DNA of 23,385 nucleotides from contig DCUJ01000002.1 of the NCBI GenBank assembly GCA_002328495.1, forward strand, positions 1 through 23,385, in the 5' to 3' direction. Of this stretch, positions 15,895 to 22,536 are shown one piece after another (positions within the stretch are counted from its first letter, which is position 1; the number at the start of each line of letters is the position of its first letter). Position numbers and translations under genes: made by a program. Source of the DNA: Sulfurospirillum sp. UBA2217 (GTDB lineage: Bacteria > Campylobacterota > Campylobacteria > Campylobacterales > Sulfurospirillaceae). The notes under the pieces were generated by a model that did not search any database, was not told where the DNA came from, and saw only the letters and a list, made by a program, of their open reading frames with translations.

Positions 15895-16116
15895 ATGGAG
15901 ACGAAAAACCCCTTGCATGGTGTCACGTTAGAGAAAATCATCACCGAACTTCAGGTGTATTATGGTTGGGAAGGCTTGGATAAAGCCTTACATGTAAACT
16001 GTTTTCACGACAATCCAAGTGTTAATTCAAGCCTGAAGTTTTTTCGAAAAACCCCATGGGCAAGAGCAAAACTTGAAAAGTTTTACATCGCACACACACA
16101 GAAGAAACCTGAATGA
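15895..16116 (+). CDS. VF530 family (DUF2132) small DNA-binding-type protein
   Basis: A 73-residue protein containing the family's highly conserved string 'NPLHGVTLEKIITEL', then 'YYGWEGL', and the ending 'SSLKFFRKTPWARAKLEKFY'. The solved family member VF530 from Vibrio is a small alpha-helical protein with a proposed DNA-binding fold. The cellular role is unknown. It starts 3 bp after the ydfG stop and overlaps the next gene by 4 bp (ATGA), so it is co-translated with both. A TTACATGTAA copy at 15988-15997 encodes the non-family-typical 'LHV' in 'KALHVNCF'. Confidence 0.88.
   Translation: METKNPLHGVTLEKIITELQVYYGWEGLDKALHVNCFHDNPSVNSSLKFFRKTPWARAKLEKFYIAHTQKKPE
15988..15997. repeat. TTACATGTAA palindrome, copy 10 (in the VF530 gene)
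   Basis: Exact copy inside a 222-bp gene, read as Leu-His-Val. Confidence 0.9.
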
Positions 16117-16970
16117 GTTATGCCAACGCATTAGCACTCACCGTCGTTGGTGTGGTGCTAATGAGCTTTGAATCGTTACTCATCAAACTCACCTCTCTTC
16201 CTGCGCAAAGCATCTCTTTTTACTTTGGGCTGTTTATGTTTGCCTCCACACACCTCTTATTGTTCATAAAAACACGAAGTGGCATTGTAAAAATTTACCG
16301 CAATGAATACCACGCCATTGCCTTAAGTGCTCTGTTTATGGGAACGAGTAATTACTTTTTTATTCTAGCCATTAAAAATACCAGTGTGGCAAGTGCTGTT
16401 TTTATCTTAAGTACTGCTCCCTTAGTCAGTGCGCTGATAGGCTTTGTGCTCTTTCGCACCAAAGTACCTCTGCGACTTTTTAAGGCAACATTTTTTGTTT
16501 TTATTGGGCTTGGGCTTATTGTTTACAACGATTGGGACGGTGGGAATATGCGGGGAAATCTGTACGCTTTTTTATGTGTCCTCTCCTTTTCATCCCTCTT
16601 TTCTGTGCTTGAGCGCTACAAAGAAGTGAGTCGTTTGGCGTGTATTGGAGCGGGGGGATTGATGGCCGCTTTATTGGCGTTCTTAACGGTTTCGATTGTT
16701 GTGCCCGATGCTTATTCTTTGGGCATTGTTTTTGGTATGGGATTTATTTTGACACCAATTTCAAGAGTCTTGATAGGGCTTGGAACGAAAGTTTTACCCT
16801 CCGTAGATGTGACATTACTTACCATCATCGAAACTGTTTTAGCCCCTATTTGGGTGTGGTTCTTTTTAAACGAAGCGATGGCACCCACCACACTCATCGG
16901 TGGAGCCATCATTATTGTAACGTTAATTGTTTATACAAAGATTGCGAATAAAGAGGCTAAGCGTTACTAA
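16113..16970 (+). CDS. EamA/DMT family transporter
   Basis: A 285-residue inner-membrane protein with about ten hydrophobic helices in two repeated halves, the layout of drug/metabolite transporters. 'FMGTSNYFFILAIKNTSVASAVFILSTAPL' is typical of the end of the first EamA repeat and 'TLLTIIETVLAPIWVWFFLNEAM' of the second. The substrate cannot be predicted; relatives export amino acids or other metabolites. It is last in the ydfG operon. Its 3' end overlaps the convergent SnoaL-like gene by 14 bp. Confidence 0.88.
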   Translation: MSYANALALTVVGVVLMSFESLLIKLTSLPAQSISFYFGLFMFASTHLLLFIKTRSGIVKIYRNEYHAIALSALFMGTSNYFFILAIKNTSVASAVFILSTAPLVSALIGFVLFRTKVPLRLFKATFFVFIGLGLIVYNDWDGGNMRGNLYAFLCVLSFSSLFSVLERYKEVSRLACIGAGGLMAALLAFLTVSIVVPDAYSLGIVFGMGFILTPISRVLIGLGTKVLPSVDVTLLTIIETVLAPIWVWFFLNEAMAPTTLIGGAIIIVTLIVYTKIANKEAKRY

Positions 16971-17364
16971 GCTGTCCATAAAGTGCGTTAAGGTCGCCCA
17001 AAACCCAAATGTCAATGATTTTGTCATTTTCAAATTGAAAAAATGAAGCCCCAGAATAGCGGATACGATTACCCGTTGGCTCAAACCCGAAAAGTTTTCC
17101 ACTGTGTGTTCCCGTATAAACAACACGTGCTGCTACTTTATCACCCTCACACACCACATCCTCGATGACATGGTAAAGATTTGGAAAGGCACCAAAGAGC
17201 ATCTTAGCATAATCACAAAAACCATTAATTCCCTCAACGCGCATCCCTAAAGAGCCTCTAAACGTGATGGTTGAATGGAGAAATTTATTGGCTTCGGAAA
17301 GTTTTTTCTCATTCCAGAGAACCTCATAGTACTCTTCAATGATCTGTCGTGGCTGTTTTGCCAT
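16957..17364 (-). CDS. SnoaL-like / ester cyclase family protein (NTF2 fold)
   Basis: A 135-residue protein of the NTF2-like fold. It has 'IIEEYYEVLWNEKKL' (helix 1), 'LFGAFPNLYHVIEDVVCEGDKVAARVVYTGTHSG' and 'FEFE'-type strands ending 'DIWVLGDLNALYGQL'. SnoaL-like proteins of this group include polyketide cyclases but mostly have unknown substrates, so no reaction is assigned. Its start directly abuts the stop codon of the upstream 80-aa gene (TAGATG), so the two form an operon. It converges with, and overlaps by 14 bp, the DMT transporter gene. Confidence 0.82.
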   Translation of the reverse strand: MAKQPRQIIEEYYEVLWNEKKLSEANKFLHSTITFRGSLGMRVEGINGFCDYAKMLFGAFPNLYHVIEDVVCEGDKVAARVVYTGTHSGKLFGFEPTGNRIRYSGASFFQFENDKIIDIWVLGDLNALYGQLSNA

Positions 17365-17607
17365 CTATTTTTCCTTTTCTAAGACGGTTTTAGCTTTGTG
17401 TGCAGGAGCACTGGCTCCACCATCGAACCAGCTTTCACTGGCATCGTACTCAAGCTCAAACACTTTATCCAAACCCCGAGCTTCTAGTTCTTGGTCAAGA
17501 ATCTGTGGCTTAAGCCCTTTCTTCGCACAAATTTCCATAATCGCTTCGATATCCTCTTCAGGAATCCCACTGTAACGCATCTCCAAAATTGCTTCGTTGG
17601 TAGTCAT
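17365..17607 (-). CDS. small hypothetical protein upstream of the SnoaL-like gene
   Basis: An 80-residue soluble, acidic protein that I do not recognise. The first half ('EEDIEAIMEICAKKGLKPQILDQELEARG') is predicted helical. The C-terminus is Ala/Lys-rich and looks disordered. There is no signal peptide or cysteine motif. The ATG at 17607 has only a weak ribosome site, but the tight junction with the next gene and a good -10 box upstream support it as real. Confidence 0.65.
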   Translation of the reverse strand: MTTNEAILEMRYSGIPEEDIEAIMEICAKKGLKPQILDQELEARGLDKVFELEYDASESWFDGGASAPAHKAKTVLEKEK

Positions 17608-17643
17608 CGTCTATTCTCGTCCATAAAGATAATTTGAAATTTA

Positions 17644-17649
17644 ATTATA
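17644..17649 (-). promoter_or_regulatory. -10 box for the minus-strand pair at 17607
   Basis: TATAAT on the minus strand, about 37 bp before the ATG at 17607. The divergent gene has its own TAAAAT on the other strand at 17673-17678. Confidence 0.5.
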
Positions 17650-17672
17650 ATCATTTTTTGACAAAAAAAAGC

Positions 17673-17678
17673 TAAAAT
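17673..17678 (+). promoter_or_regulatory. probable -10 box of the deacetylase-like gene
   Basis: TAAAAT behind an A/T-rich stretch, 19 bp before the ATG at 17698. This gives a short leader containing the AAAGGA ribosome site. Confidence 0.4.
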
Positions 17679-17697
17679 TGTGCCTAAAGGAACATCA

Positions 17698-18588
17698 ATG
17701 CAAAAATTCATTTTGTTAGGGCTCATTTTTACACTTTCGCTTTATGGCATTGAGTCGTACACTGTGAATATTAAAACCTATCAAGAAGGTGAAAATCACT
17801 TCATCATCACCCGATCCTTCAGTGACAAAGGGCATCTTTTCTATCTTTCCACCAACACCCAAAGCCTTCAAACACACATCATTCCTGCCCACACCATCAT
17901 ACCTAAAGCATTGGGAGCGCACTTTCAAACAACACTTTTTTCAAAGCTTCTAAGAGATGCAACCGCTTTACATGTAAAAGGAGGGACACCTCATGCGCGC
18001 ACTCAAAAACCAAAAGCAGTGTTCCTAACCATGGATATGTGTCCTTCGCATAAATTGGGGTATGAGCGCGATTTCATAACCTACTTGACGACTTTAAATG
18101 GCAAAACACCCATTGCTATTGCTATCACTTCTGCGTGGATAGAGCATCATCCACAAGCGTTTGAAGAACTGAGGTCACATCCTCTTTTGGACATCACATG
18201 GGTCAATCACACCCACACGCATTTTTACGACAAAACCCTCCCAAATCATAAAAATTTTATGCTACATCCCGATACCGATGTGGCGCGTGAAATTTTAGAA
18301 TTGGAAAAAACATTAATCGAAAAAGGTATGACCCCTTCAGTTTTCTTCCGCTTTCCAGGGCTTATCGCTGATGAAACATTGATGAATGCACTACGAGAAA
18401 TCTACTTTCTCATTCCATTGGGAGCTGATGCGTGGATTGCTAAACATGAAAACGTGAGAGAAGGAAGTTTTATCTTGATTCATGGAAATAAGAATGAACC
18501 CGAAGGCATCACGCTTCTCGAACAAATGCTTCCGCAACTGCTCAAACGTTATACGTTCAAGTCTATCGAAGAAGCATTTGTACCTTAA
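17698..18588 (+). CDS. secreted polysaccharide deacetylase (NodB-like) family protein with altered motif 1
   Basis: A 296-residue protein with an N-terminal signal peptide (about residues 1-19) and a NodB-like domain from about 105. Motif 1, normally TFDDGP, reads 'TMDMCP' (111-116): catalytic-base Asp113 is kept but the metal-ligand Asp is Met114. The other elements look normal: metal-binding His171 and His175 ('NHTHTH'), 'RFPG' (218-221, RxPxG motif) and 'ILIHGN' (259-264, usually LxHD). Known members remove acetyl groups from chitooligosaccharides or peptidoglycan. This one may use another substrate, another ligand, or be inactive. A GTG 18 bp upstream is in frame, but AAAGGA lies six bases before the ATG at 17698. 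The stop directly abuts that of the convergent gene. Confidence 0.82.
   Translation: MQKFILLGLIFTLSLYGIESYTVNIKTYQEGENHFIITRSFSDKGHLFYLSTNTQSLQTHIIPAHTIIPKALGAHFQTTLFSKLLRDATALHVKGGTPHARTQKPKAVFLTMDMCPSHKLGYERDFITYLTTLNGKTPIAIAITSAWIEHHPQAFEELRSHPLLDITWVNHTHTHFYDKTLPNHKNFMLHPDTDVAREILELEKTLIEKGMTPSVFFRFPGLIADETLMNALREIYFLIPLGADAWIAKHENVREGSFILIHGNKNEPEGITLLEQMLPQLLKRYTFKSIEEAFVP
17968..17977. repeat. TTACATGTAA palindrome, copy 11 (in the deacetylase-like gene)
   Basis: Exact copy, read as Leu-His-Val. Confidence 0.9.
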
Positions 18589-19356
18589 TCATTCATAATA
18601 ATCGCTATCCCTTTTATCGCTCACAAACATATGCCCAGGAGCATGCGTAATTGCAAAAGGTAGTTTCATACTCGAGATAACATTTTGAGGTGTCACACCG
18701 CAGGGCCAGAAGAGAGGAATTTCATCGGCTTTAATTGACACCGCATCGCCATAATCTGGTTTATTGACATCCAAGATGCCTATCATCTCAGGATACCCCA
18801 CCTGAATGGGAGAGCCATGTGTTTTTGGAAAATGGCTCGTTACCACACACGCATCGGCGACTTTCTCTTTTTTAACAGGGCGCATACTCACAACCATCTC
18901 TCCTTCAAATCCTTCAACAGGATTGAGTTTGATATTGGTGCGGTACATAGAAACATTTTTGCACTCCTGCACATGACGAAGCCCTATGCCATTTTCTTCC
19001 AACGCATTTTCAAATGAAAAACTGCATCCAATAAGGAAATAGACCAAATCTTCTTTGGCATAATGACTTACGTCTTTGAGTGTGTCAACAACTTCGCCAT
19101 TTTTAAGAATATTGTACAAAGGGATATCGGTTAAAATATCTGCTCCTGGGGCTAAAACTATTGAATGATGTCCCTCTTCAATAACTTCGAGTACAGGGAT
19201 AGCTTTAGCATTGGCGGCGGCAAATTTCTCAAAACGTTTTGCATATTGACGAGGCAAAGCCACCATGTTAGTTTGGATGTATCCAGGGCATTCCCCCGAT
19301 GTTGGACGGCAAAACTCTCCTTGTGCAATTTTGGCTCGTAACTCTTTTGGACTCAC
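18589..19356 (-). CDS. DUF1445 family putative hydro-lyase / D-glutamate cyclase N-terminal-domain protein
   Basis: A 255-residue soluble protein, about the usual length of the UPF0317/YcsI family. Typical segments are 'GYIQTNMVALPRQYA' (25-39), 'YFLIGCSFSFENALEENGI' (about 105-123), 'MRPV' (about 158) and the ending 'PLFWPCGVTPQNV', 'ITHAPGHMFVSD'. The same domain forms the N-terminal half of mammalian D-glutamate cyclase (DGLUCY), which turns D-glutamate into 5-oxo-D-proline. The other half (DUF4392) is encoded by the divergent neighbour, so joint action is likely. The start is GTG at 19356 with AAAAGGAG at proper distance. TACAAT on the minus strand at 19378-19383 may be the -10 box. Confidence 0.88.
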   Translation of the reverse strand: MSPKELRAKIAQGEFCRPTSGECPGYIQTNMVALPRQYAKRFEKFAAANAKAIPVLEVIEEGHHSIVLAPGADILTDIPLYNILKNGEVVDTLKDVSHYAKEDLVYFLIGCSFSFENALEENGIGLRHVQECKNVSMYRTNIKLNPVEGFEGEMVVSMRPVKKEKVADACVVTSHFPKTHGSPIQVGYPEMIGILDVNKPDYGDAVSIKADEIPLFWPCGVTPQNVISSMKLPFAITHAPGHMFVSDKRDSDYYE

Positions 19357-19377
19357 GGATGGCTCCTTTTTTGTAGA

Positions 19378-19401
19378 ATTGTAGCAAACTTTTAGTACAA
19401 T
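19378..19401. promoter_or_regulatory. divergent -10 boxes for the DUF1445 and DUF4392 genes
   Basis: TACAAT occurs on the minus strand at 19378-19383 (toward the DUF1445 gene) and on the plus strand at 19396-19401 (toward the DUF4392 gene), only 12 bp apart. The two promoters would compete or be controlled together. Confidence 0.45.
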
Positions 19402-19412
19402 AACCCAATCCC

Positions 19413-19445
19413 AAAACCAAGTAATACATTGTGTTGCTTGGTTTT
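19413..19445. repeat. 33-bp inverted repeat in the divergent promoter region
   Basis: Perfect arms AAAACCAAG (19413-19421) and CTTGGTTTT (19437-19445). In the plus-strand RNA the inner TAATAC and GTGTTG continue the pairing with two G-U pairs to a 15-bp stem with a 3-nt loop. It lies about 12 bases after the plus-strand -10 box, thus at the start of the DUF4392 leader. It is a candidate operator or leader structure. A U-tract is lacking beyond the arm, so a terminator is less likely. Confidence 0.65.
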
Positions 19446-19454
19446 AGAATAACG

Positions 19455-19464
19455 TTACATGTAA
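19455..19464. repeat. TTACATGTAA palindrome, copy 12 (touching the ribosome site)
   Basis: Exact copy in the leader of the DUF4392 gene. Its last bases run into the ribosome site AAAGG (19463-19467), so a protein or RNA fold on it could affect translation of that gene. Confidence 0.9.
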
Positions 19465-19472
19465 AGGTTCTT

Positions 19473-20309
19473 ATGCACCATTTTAAAACCATTGAAGAGA
19501 TTACCCTCCAACACTCAACCCGTCATATGGATGTGATTCAAGCACATTTTCCACAAGAACATACACAAAATGCTGCCGATGCTTTTTTAAAACTCCCTAA
19601 AGGTGTGGTGTTCATCTACACTGGGTTTTACGTAGCGGGCTATGCTGAGACTGATGGACCTTTGGGTGCCTATTTTCTAGCACGTGGACTTGAAAAAATA
19701 GGGTATGCCCCTATCATCATTACTGATTCGTTTTGTGAGGGCTATTTTCCAGAGATAAAAACGCTTTATATTCCCCTTGAAGGCTTACATGTAAATGCCT
19801 ATGAAGCTCTTTTAGAAACGCACAAACCCGTGGCACACCTCTCTATTGAGCGCTGTGGTCAAAATGCACACGGAGCGTATCTGAATTCACGAGGTGTGGA
19901 CATTAAAGAATTTACAGCCCCCGTAGATGAACTCTTTCGCTTAGGCTCACATAAAGCACTGAGCATTGGGATTGGGGATGGAGGCAATGAAGTTGGTATG
20001 GGAAATTTCAAAGAAGTTTTGCAAAACAAAGAGTACTTTTTAGATTATTGTGTGATTGCATGTGAGTATCCCATCATCGCTTCGGTATCTAATTGGGGAG
20101 GCTATGGTTTTTTAGCCGCCCTTGAAAAAAACTTACATGTAAGCCTCCTCCCCTCATTCCAAGAGGTCGAAACCTACCTCTCTTTCATCGTACAAAAAGG
20201 CTGTGTCGATGGCATTAAGCGTGAATCTGTGATGTCAGTCGATGGAAAAGATTGGAAAATTGAGCCACTTATTTTAGATGCCCTAAAAGTCTATGCCGCA
20301 AAAGGATAA
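19473..20309 (+). CDS. DUF4392 protein (D-glutamate cyclase C-terminal-domain type)
   Basis: A 278-residue soluble protein matching the C-terminal domain of mammalian D-glutamate cyclase. It has 'VFIYTGFYV' and 'ETDGPLGAYFLARGLEKIGY' near the N-terminus, and the hallmark 'SIGIGDGGNEVGMGN' about two thirds along. Together with the DUF1445 neighbour it could cyclise D-glutamate to 5-oxo-D-proline. The function is inferred from the two halves of DGLUCY. The frame is open 42 bp further upstream (19431), but that would start inside the inverted repeat, and AAAGG precedes ATG 19473. It carries two TTACATGTAA copies (19785, 20133) plus one in its leader, the densest cluster in the window. trxC follows after 3 bp. 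Confidence 0.87.
   Translation: MHHFKTIEEITLQHSTRHMDVIQAHFPQEHTQNAADAFLKLPKGVVFIYTGFYVAGYAETDGPLGAYFLARGLEKIGYAPIIITDSFCEGYFPEIKTLYIPLEGLHVNAYEALLETHKPVAHLSIERCGQNAHGAYLNSRGVDIKEFTAPVDELFRLGSHKALSIGIGDGGNEVGMGNFKEVLQNKEYFLDYCVIACEYPIIASVSNWGGYGFLAALEKNLHVSLLPSFQEVETYLSFIVQKGCVDGIKRESVMSVDGKDWKIEPLILDALKVYAAKG
19785..19794. repeat. TTACATGTAA palindrome, copy 13 (in the DUF4392 gene)
   Basis: Exact copy, read as Leu-His-Val. Confidence 0.9.
20133..20142. repeat. TTACATGTAA palindrome, copy 14 (in the DUF4392 gene)
   Basis: Exact copy, read as Leu-His-Val and followed by GCC as at copy 3. Confidence 0.9.
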
Positions 20310-20312
20310 CCC

Positions 20313-20735
20313 ATGAAAGTTGTATGCCACCACTGCCTAGCAACCAATAACGTCCCCAAACTTGAAGTCTACAAAAAAGCCAACTGTGGCAAATGCAAAG
20401 CCTCCTTGCTCGACCCACACCCCATAGCCCTTACCAGCGATACCCTAGAAGCAGTTTTAGAGAGCACCGATGTGCCCGTCATCGTAGACTTTTGGGCACC
20501 ATGGTGTGGCCCGTGCAAGATGTTCGCTCCTATATACGAACAAGCCGCACGCGCCTACCCATTACGTGTGCTTTTTGCCAAAGTCAATACTGAAGCCGAG
20601 CAATTTCTAGCTTTACGCTTTAAAATCCGCTCTATTCCTACACTCATCGTCTTTAAAGAAGGGAAAGAAGTTGAACGTGTGAGTGGAGCAATGAATGATG
20701 AAGGATTGGATGCCTTTGTGGAGAAGTTTTTGTAA
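20313..20735 (+). CDS. trxC: thioredoxin TrxC (thioredoxin 2) with N-terminal zinc finger
   Basis: A 140-residue cytoplasmic thiol-disulfide reductase. Four cysteines in two CxxC pairs (C5/C8, C25/C28) form the zinc-binding N-terminal module that distinguishes Trx2 from Trx1. The thioredoxin fold follows with active site 'WCGPC' (C65/C68) and the cis-Pro loop 'RSIPTL'. Trx2 proteins respond to oxidative stress; no OxyR site could be recognised here. The ATG lies 3 bp after the DUF4392 stop with AAAGGA inside the end of that gene, so it is expressed with it. The end of the operon has no clear terminator. Confidence 0.93.
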   Translation: MKVVCHHCLATNNVPKLEVYKKANCGKCKASLLDPHPIALTSDTLEAVLESTDVPVIVDFWAPWCGPCKMFAPIYEQAARAYPLRVLFAKVNTEAEQFLALRFKIRSIPTLIVFKEGKEVERVSGAMNDEGLDAFVEKFL

Positions 20736-20817
20736 TTACCTTTCATTTTGAAATATTTTTAAGCGTTCACATCACCCCTTGCTACTATACGCTTACAAAT
20801 CAATCGTGAGGTGGGTG

Positions 20818-21168
20818 ATGGTTTTAGGTCAGTGTCCTTACTGCGGTGGCAATGTTATCGCCCAAAAGATAACCGCCAAAGGACAAAAAATCAATCTATA
20901 TCATTGTGAACATGCGAGAAAAGAGCGAGATATCAACGATGATTATGTGTTTGCTAGCGATGCCTCATGTCGTTTTAGGGTTTATTCTAACACCTTTTTG
21001 CGATGGAATAAACGAAGTTTGAGTGAGAATGAGATGAAGCAGCTTTTAAAAGAGGGGCAAATCACTATTCGTTTGCATGGACGAAAAGGAACAAGCGAAT
21101 ATTTCAAACACATCGTTCCTGACCCAGAATACGGAGTCTCCATCTTATGGGACACACCCATAGATTAG
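20818..21168 (+). CDS. stand-alone topoisomerase C-terminal-repeat-like zinc-ribbon protein
   Basis: A 116-residue protein with 'GQCPYCGGNVI' (C6, C9), C30 and C51 as probable zinc ligands. It then has 'CRFRVYSNTFLRW', 'LSENEMKQLLKEGQ' and 'HGRKGTSEYFKHIVPDPEYGVSIL'. This order (CPxCGG, aromatic-basic strand, 'lsexexkxLLxxG', KGK-like loop, 'V-S' strand) is that of the repeat at the C-terminus of type IA topoisomerases, here without any topoisomerase domain. The spacing C30-C51 is longer than usual for that repeat. A role in nucleic-acid binding is inferred. The frame is open to 20779, but GAGGT lies six bases before ATG 20818, where the conserved part begins. Converges with the GGDEF-EAL gene, 7 bp between stops. 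Confidence 0.72.
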   Translation: MVLGQCPYCGGNVIAQKITAKGQKINLYHCEHARKERDINDDYVFASDASCRFRVYSNTFLRWNKRSLSENEMKQLLKEGQITIRLHGRKGTSEYFKHIVPDPEYGVSILWDTPID

Positions 21169-21175
21169 ATCTTTT

Positions 21176-22468
21176 TTATGTGTCAATAAAAGGAGAAGGT
21201 TTATCGATAAAATACCCTTGCGAATAATCAATGCCCAGTTGTTTCACCGCCGAGAGTATCGTACTGGAGTGCACAAATTCTGCAACCGTTTTGATACCCA
21301 ATTTTTTCGAAAAATCAACAATCGTTTCAACGACAATTTGCGCATGTTTATCTGTGTCTAAATTTTTGATAAGACTTCCATCGATTTTTAGAAAATCGGG
21401 ATTGAGCGTGATAATATAAGAAAAATTAGAAAATCCACTGCCAAAATCATCGATTGCCACTTTAGCACCGTGCCGTTTGATCTCGTTGAAAAAACGAATC
21501 ACTTTATCAAAGTCATTTACACGCTCTGATTCTAAAAGCTCAAAGGTGACACGCCCTCCTAATGTAGAATGCTGAAGCTTTCCAATGATAAAACGGTACA
21601 TCTGTTCATTGATAATATCCTCAAATGAAAGATTGATGCTAAAATCATAGGAACTGTTTTCAAACATTGCAAAACTCTTATCTATGATTGTTGTGGTAAT
21701 TTTATCATACACCTTAATCGTTTTTGCGACAGGGATGAAGGCATCAGGAGCGTGGATGATGCCCTCTTCATCGATGAGTCTAGCCAGTGCTTCAAATTTA
21801 ACAATTTGACCATTTTTATTATCCACGATGGGTTGAAAATAAGGAACAATCCCTGCAAAATCAACGATGGCTTTGCGTATTTTTGTAGCGTATTTTAGAT
21901 TGCTCTCATACGCCTCACTCAAACGCATACTGCGCTCATAAATCCAAAATTTTAAACCTCTCTCTTTGGCATATTTCAGTGCCATATTGACATTAGAAAA
22001 AACACTCTTATCATCTAAATGTGCACTTGCGGCTAAAGTACAATCGACAAAAATCTCTGTTTGTGCATAGGCATAACGCACATGACTGAGAGATAAAGAA
22101 CATTGTGCTAAGTACGCTTTAAGTTCATAGAATGTCATCTTCTTAGGTTCTAAAATCGCAAATTCATCCCCAGCAATGCGGTACACATGTGCAGGATGAA
22201 ACAGATTCACTAGGGTACTTGCAAAAGATTCTAAAATAAAATCTCCCACTATAAATCCATAAAAATCATTGAGAAGTTTAAAGTTATCAATATTTACGAT
22301 AATCAGCGTGGTATCAGATAATTGTTCTAAATCATGGCGTAATTTATAAAGATTTGACAACGAAGTCAGTGGGTCTGTGTAAAATTGCTCCATAAGGTTT
22401 TCATGAGCATGCACCAACTCACCCTTAAGTGTATCAATTTGTAACTGCAACGACTGTTCTTGCTCCAC
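21176..22468 (-). CDS. soluble GGDEF-EAL protein (cyclic-di-GMP turnover)
   Basis: A 430-residue protein. Residues 1-27 are a short coiled coil without membrane segment or sensor domain. The GGDEF domain spans about 28-178 with active-site 'AGDEF' (99-103), which keeps the catalytic residues. The product-inhibition site RxxD is absent: the position reads HPAH. The EAL domain spans about 200-430 and has all expected catalytic residues: E226 ('EALAR'), N279, E310, D340/D341 ('IDDFGSGFS'), K361 and E397. The phosphodiesterase should be active and cyclase activity is possible. The start is GTG at 22468 behind AAAAGGAG. No partner gene is evident. Confidence 0.88.
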   Translation of the reverse strand: MEQEQSLQLQIDTLKGELVHAHENLMEQFYTDPLTSLSNLYKLRHDLEQLSDTTLIIVNIDNFKLLNDFYGFIVGDFILESFASTLVNLFHPAHVYRIAGDEFAILEPKKMTFYELKAYLAQCSLSLSHVRYAYAQTEIFVDCTLAASAHLDDKSVFSNVNMALKYAKERGLKFWIYERSMRLSEAYESNLKYATKIRKAIVDFAGIVPYFQPIVDNKNGQIVKFEALARLIDEEGIIHAPDAFIPVAKTIKVYDKITTTIIDKSFAMFENSSYDFSINLSFEDIINEQMYRFIIGKLQHSTLGGRVTFELLESERVNDFDKVIRFFNEIKRHGAKVAIDDFGSGFSNFSYIITLNPDFLKIDGSLIKNLDTDKHAQIVVETIVDFSKKLGIKTVAEFVHSSTILSAVKQLGIDYSQGYFIDKPSPFIDT

Positions 22469-22523
22469 CCAATCTCCTTTTGAAGCCTTGGGAATTATTG
22501 TAGCAAAAACTCTCTAAATGTGT

Positions 22524-22533
22524 TTACATGTAA
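22524..22533. repeat. TTACATGTAA palindrome, copy 15 (3 bp after stop at 22537)
   Basis: Exact copy just downstream of the stop codon of the 123-aa hypothetical gene and 56 bp upstream of the GGDEF-EAL start. Confidence 0.9.
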
Positions 22534-22536
22534 GGG

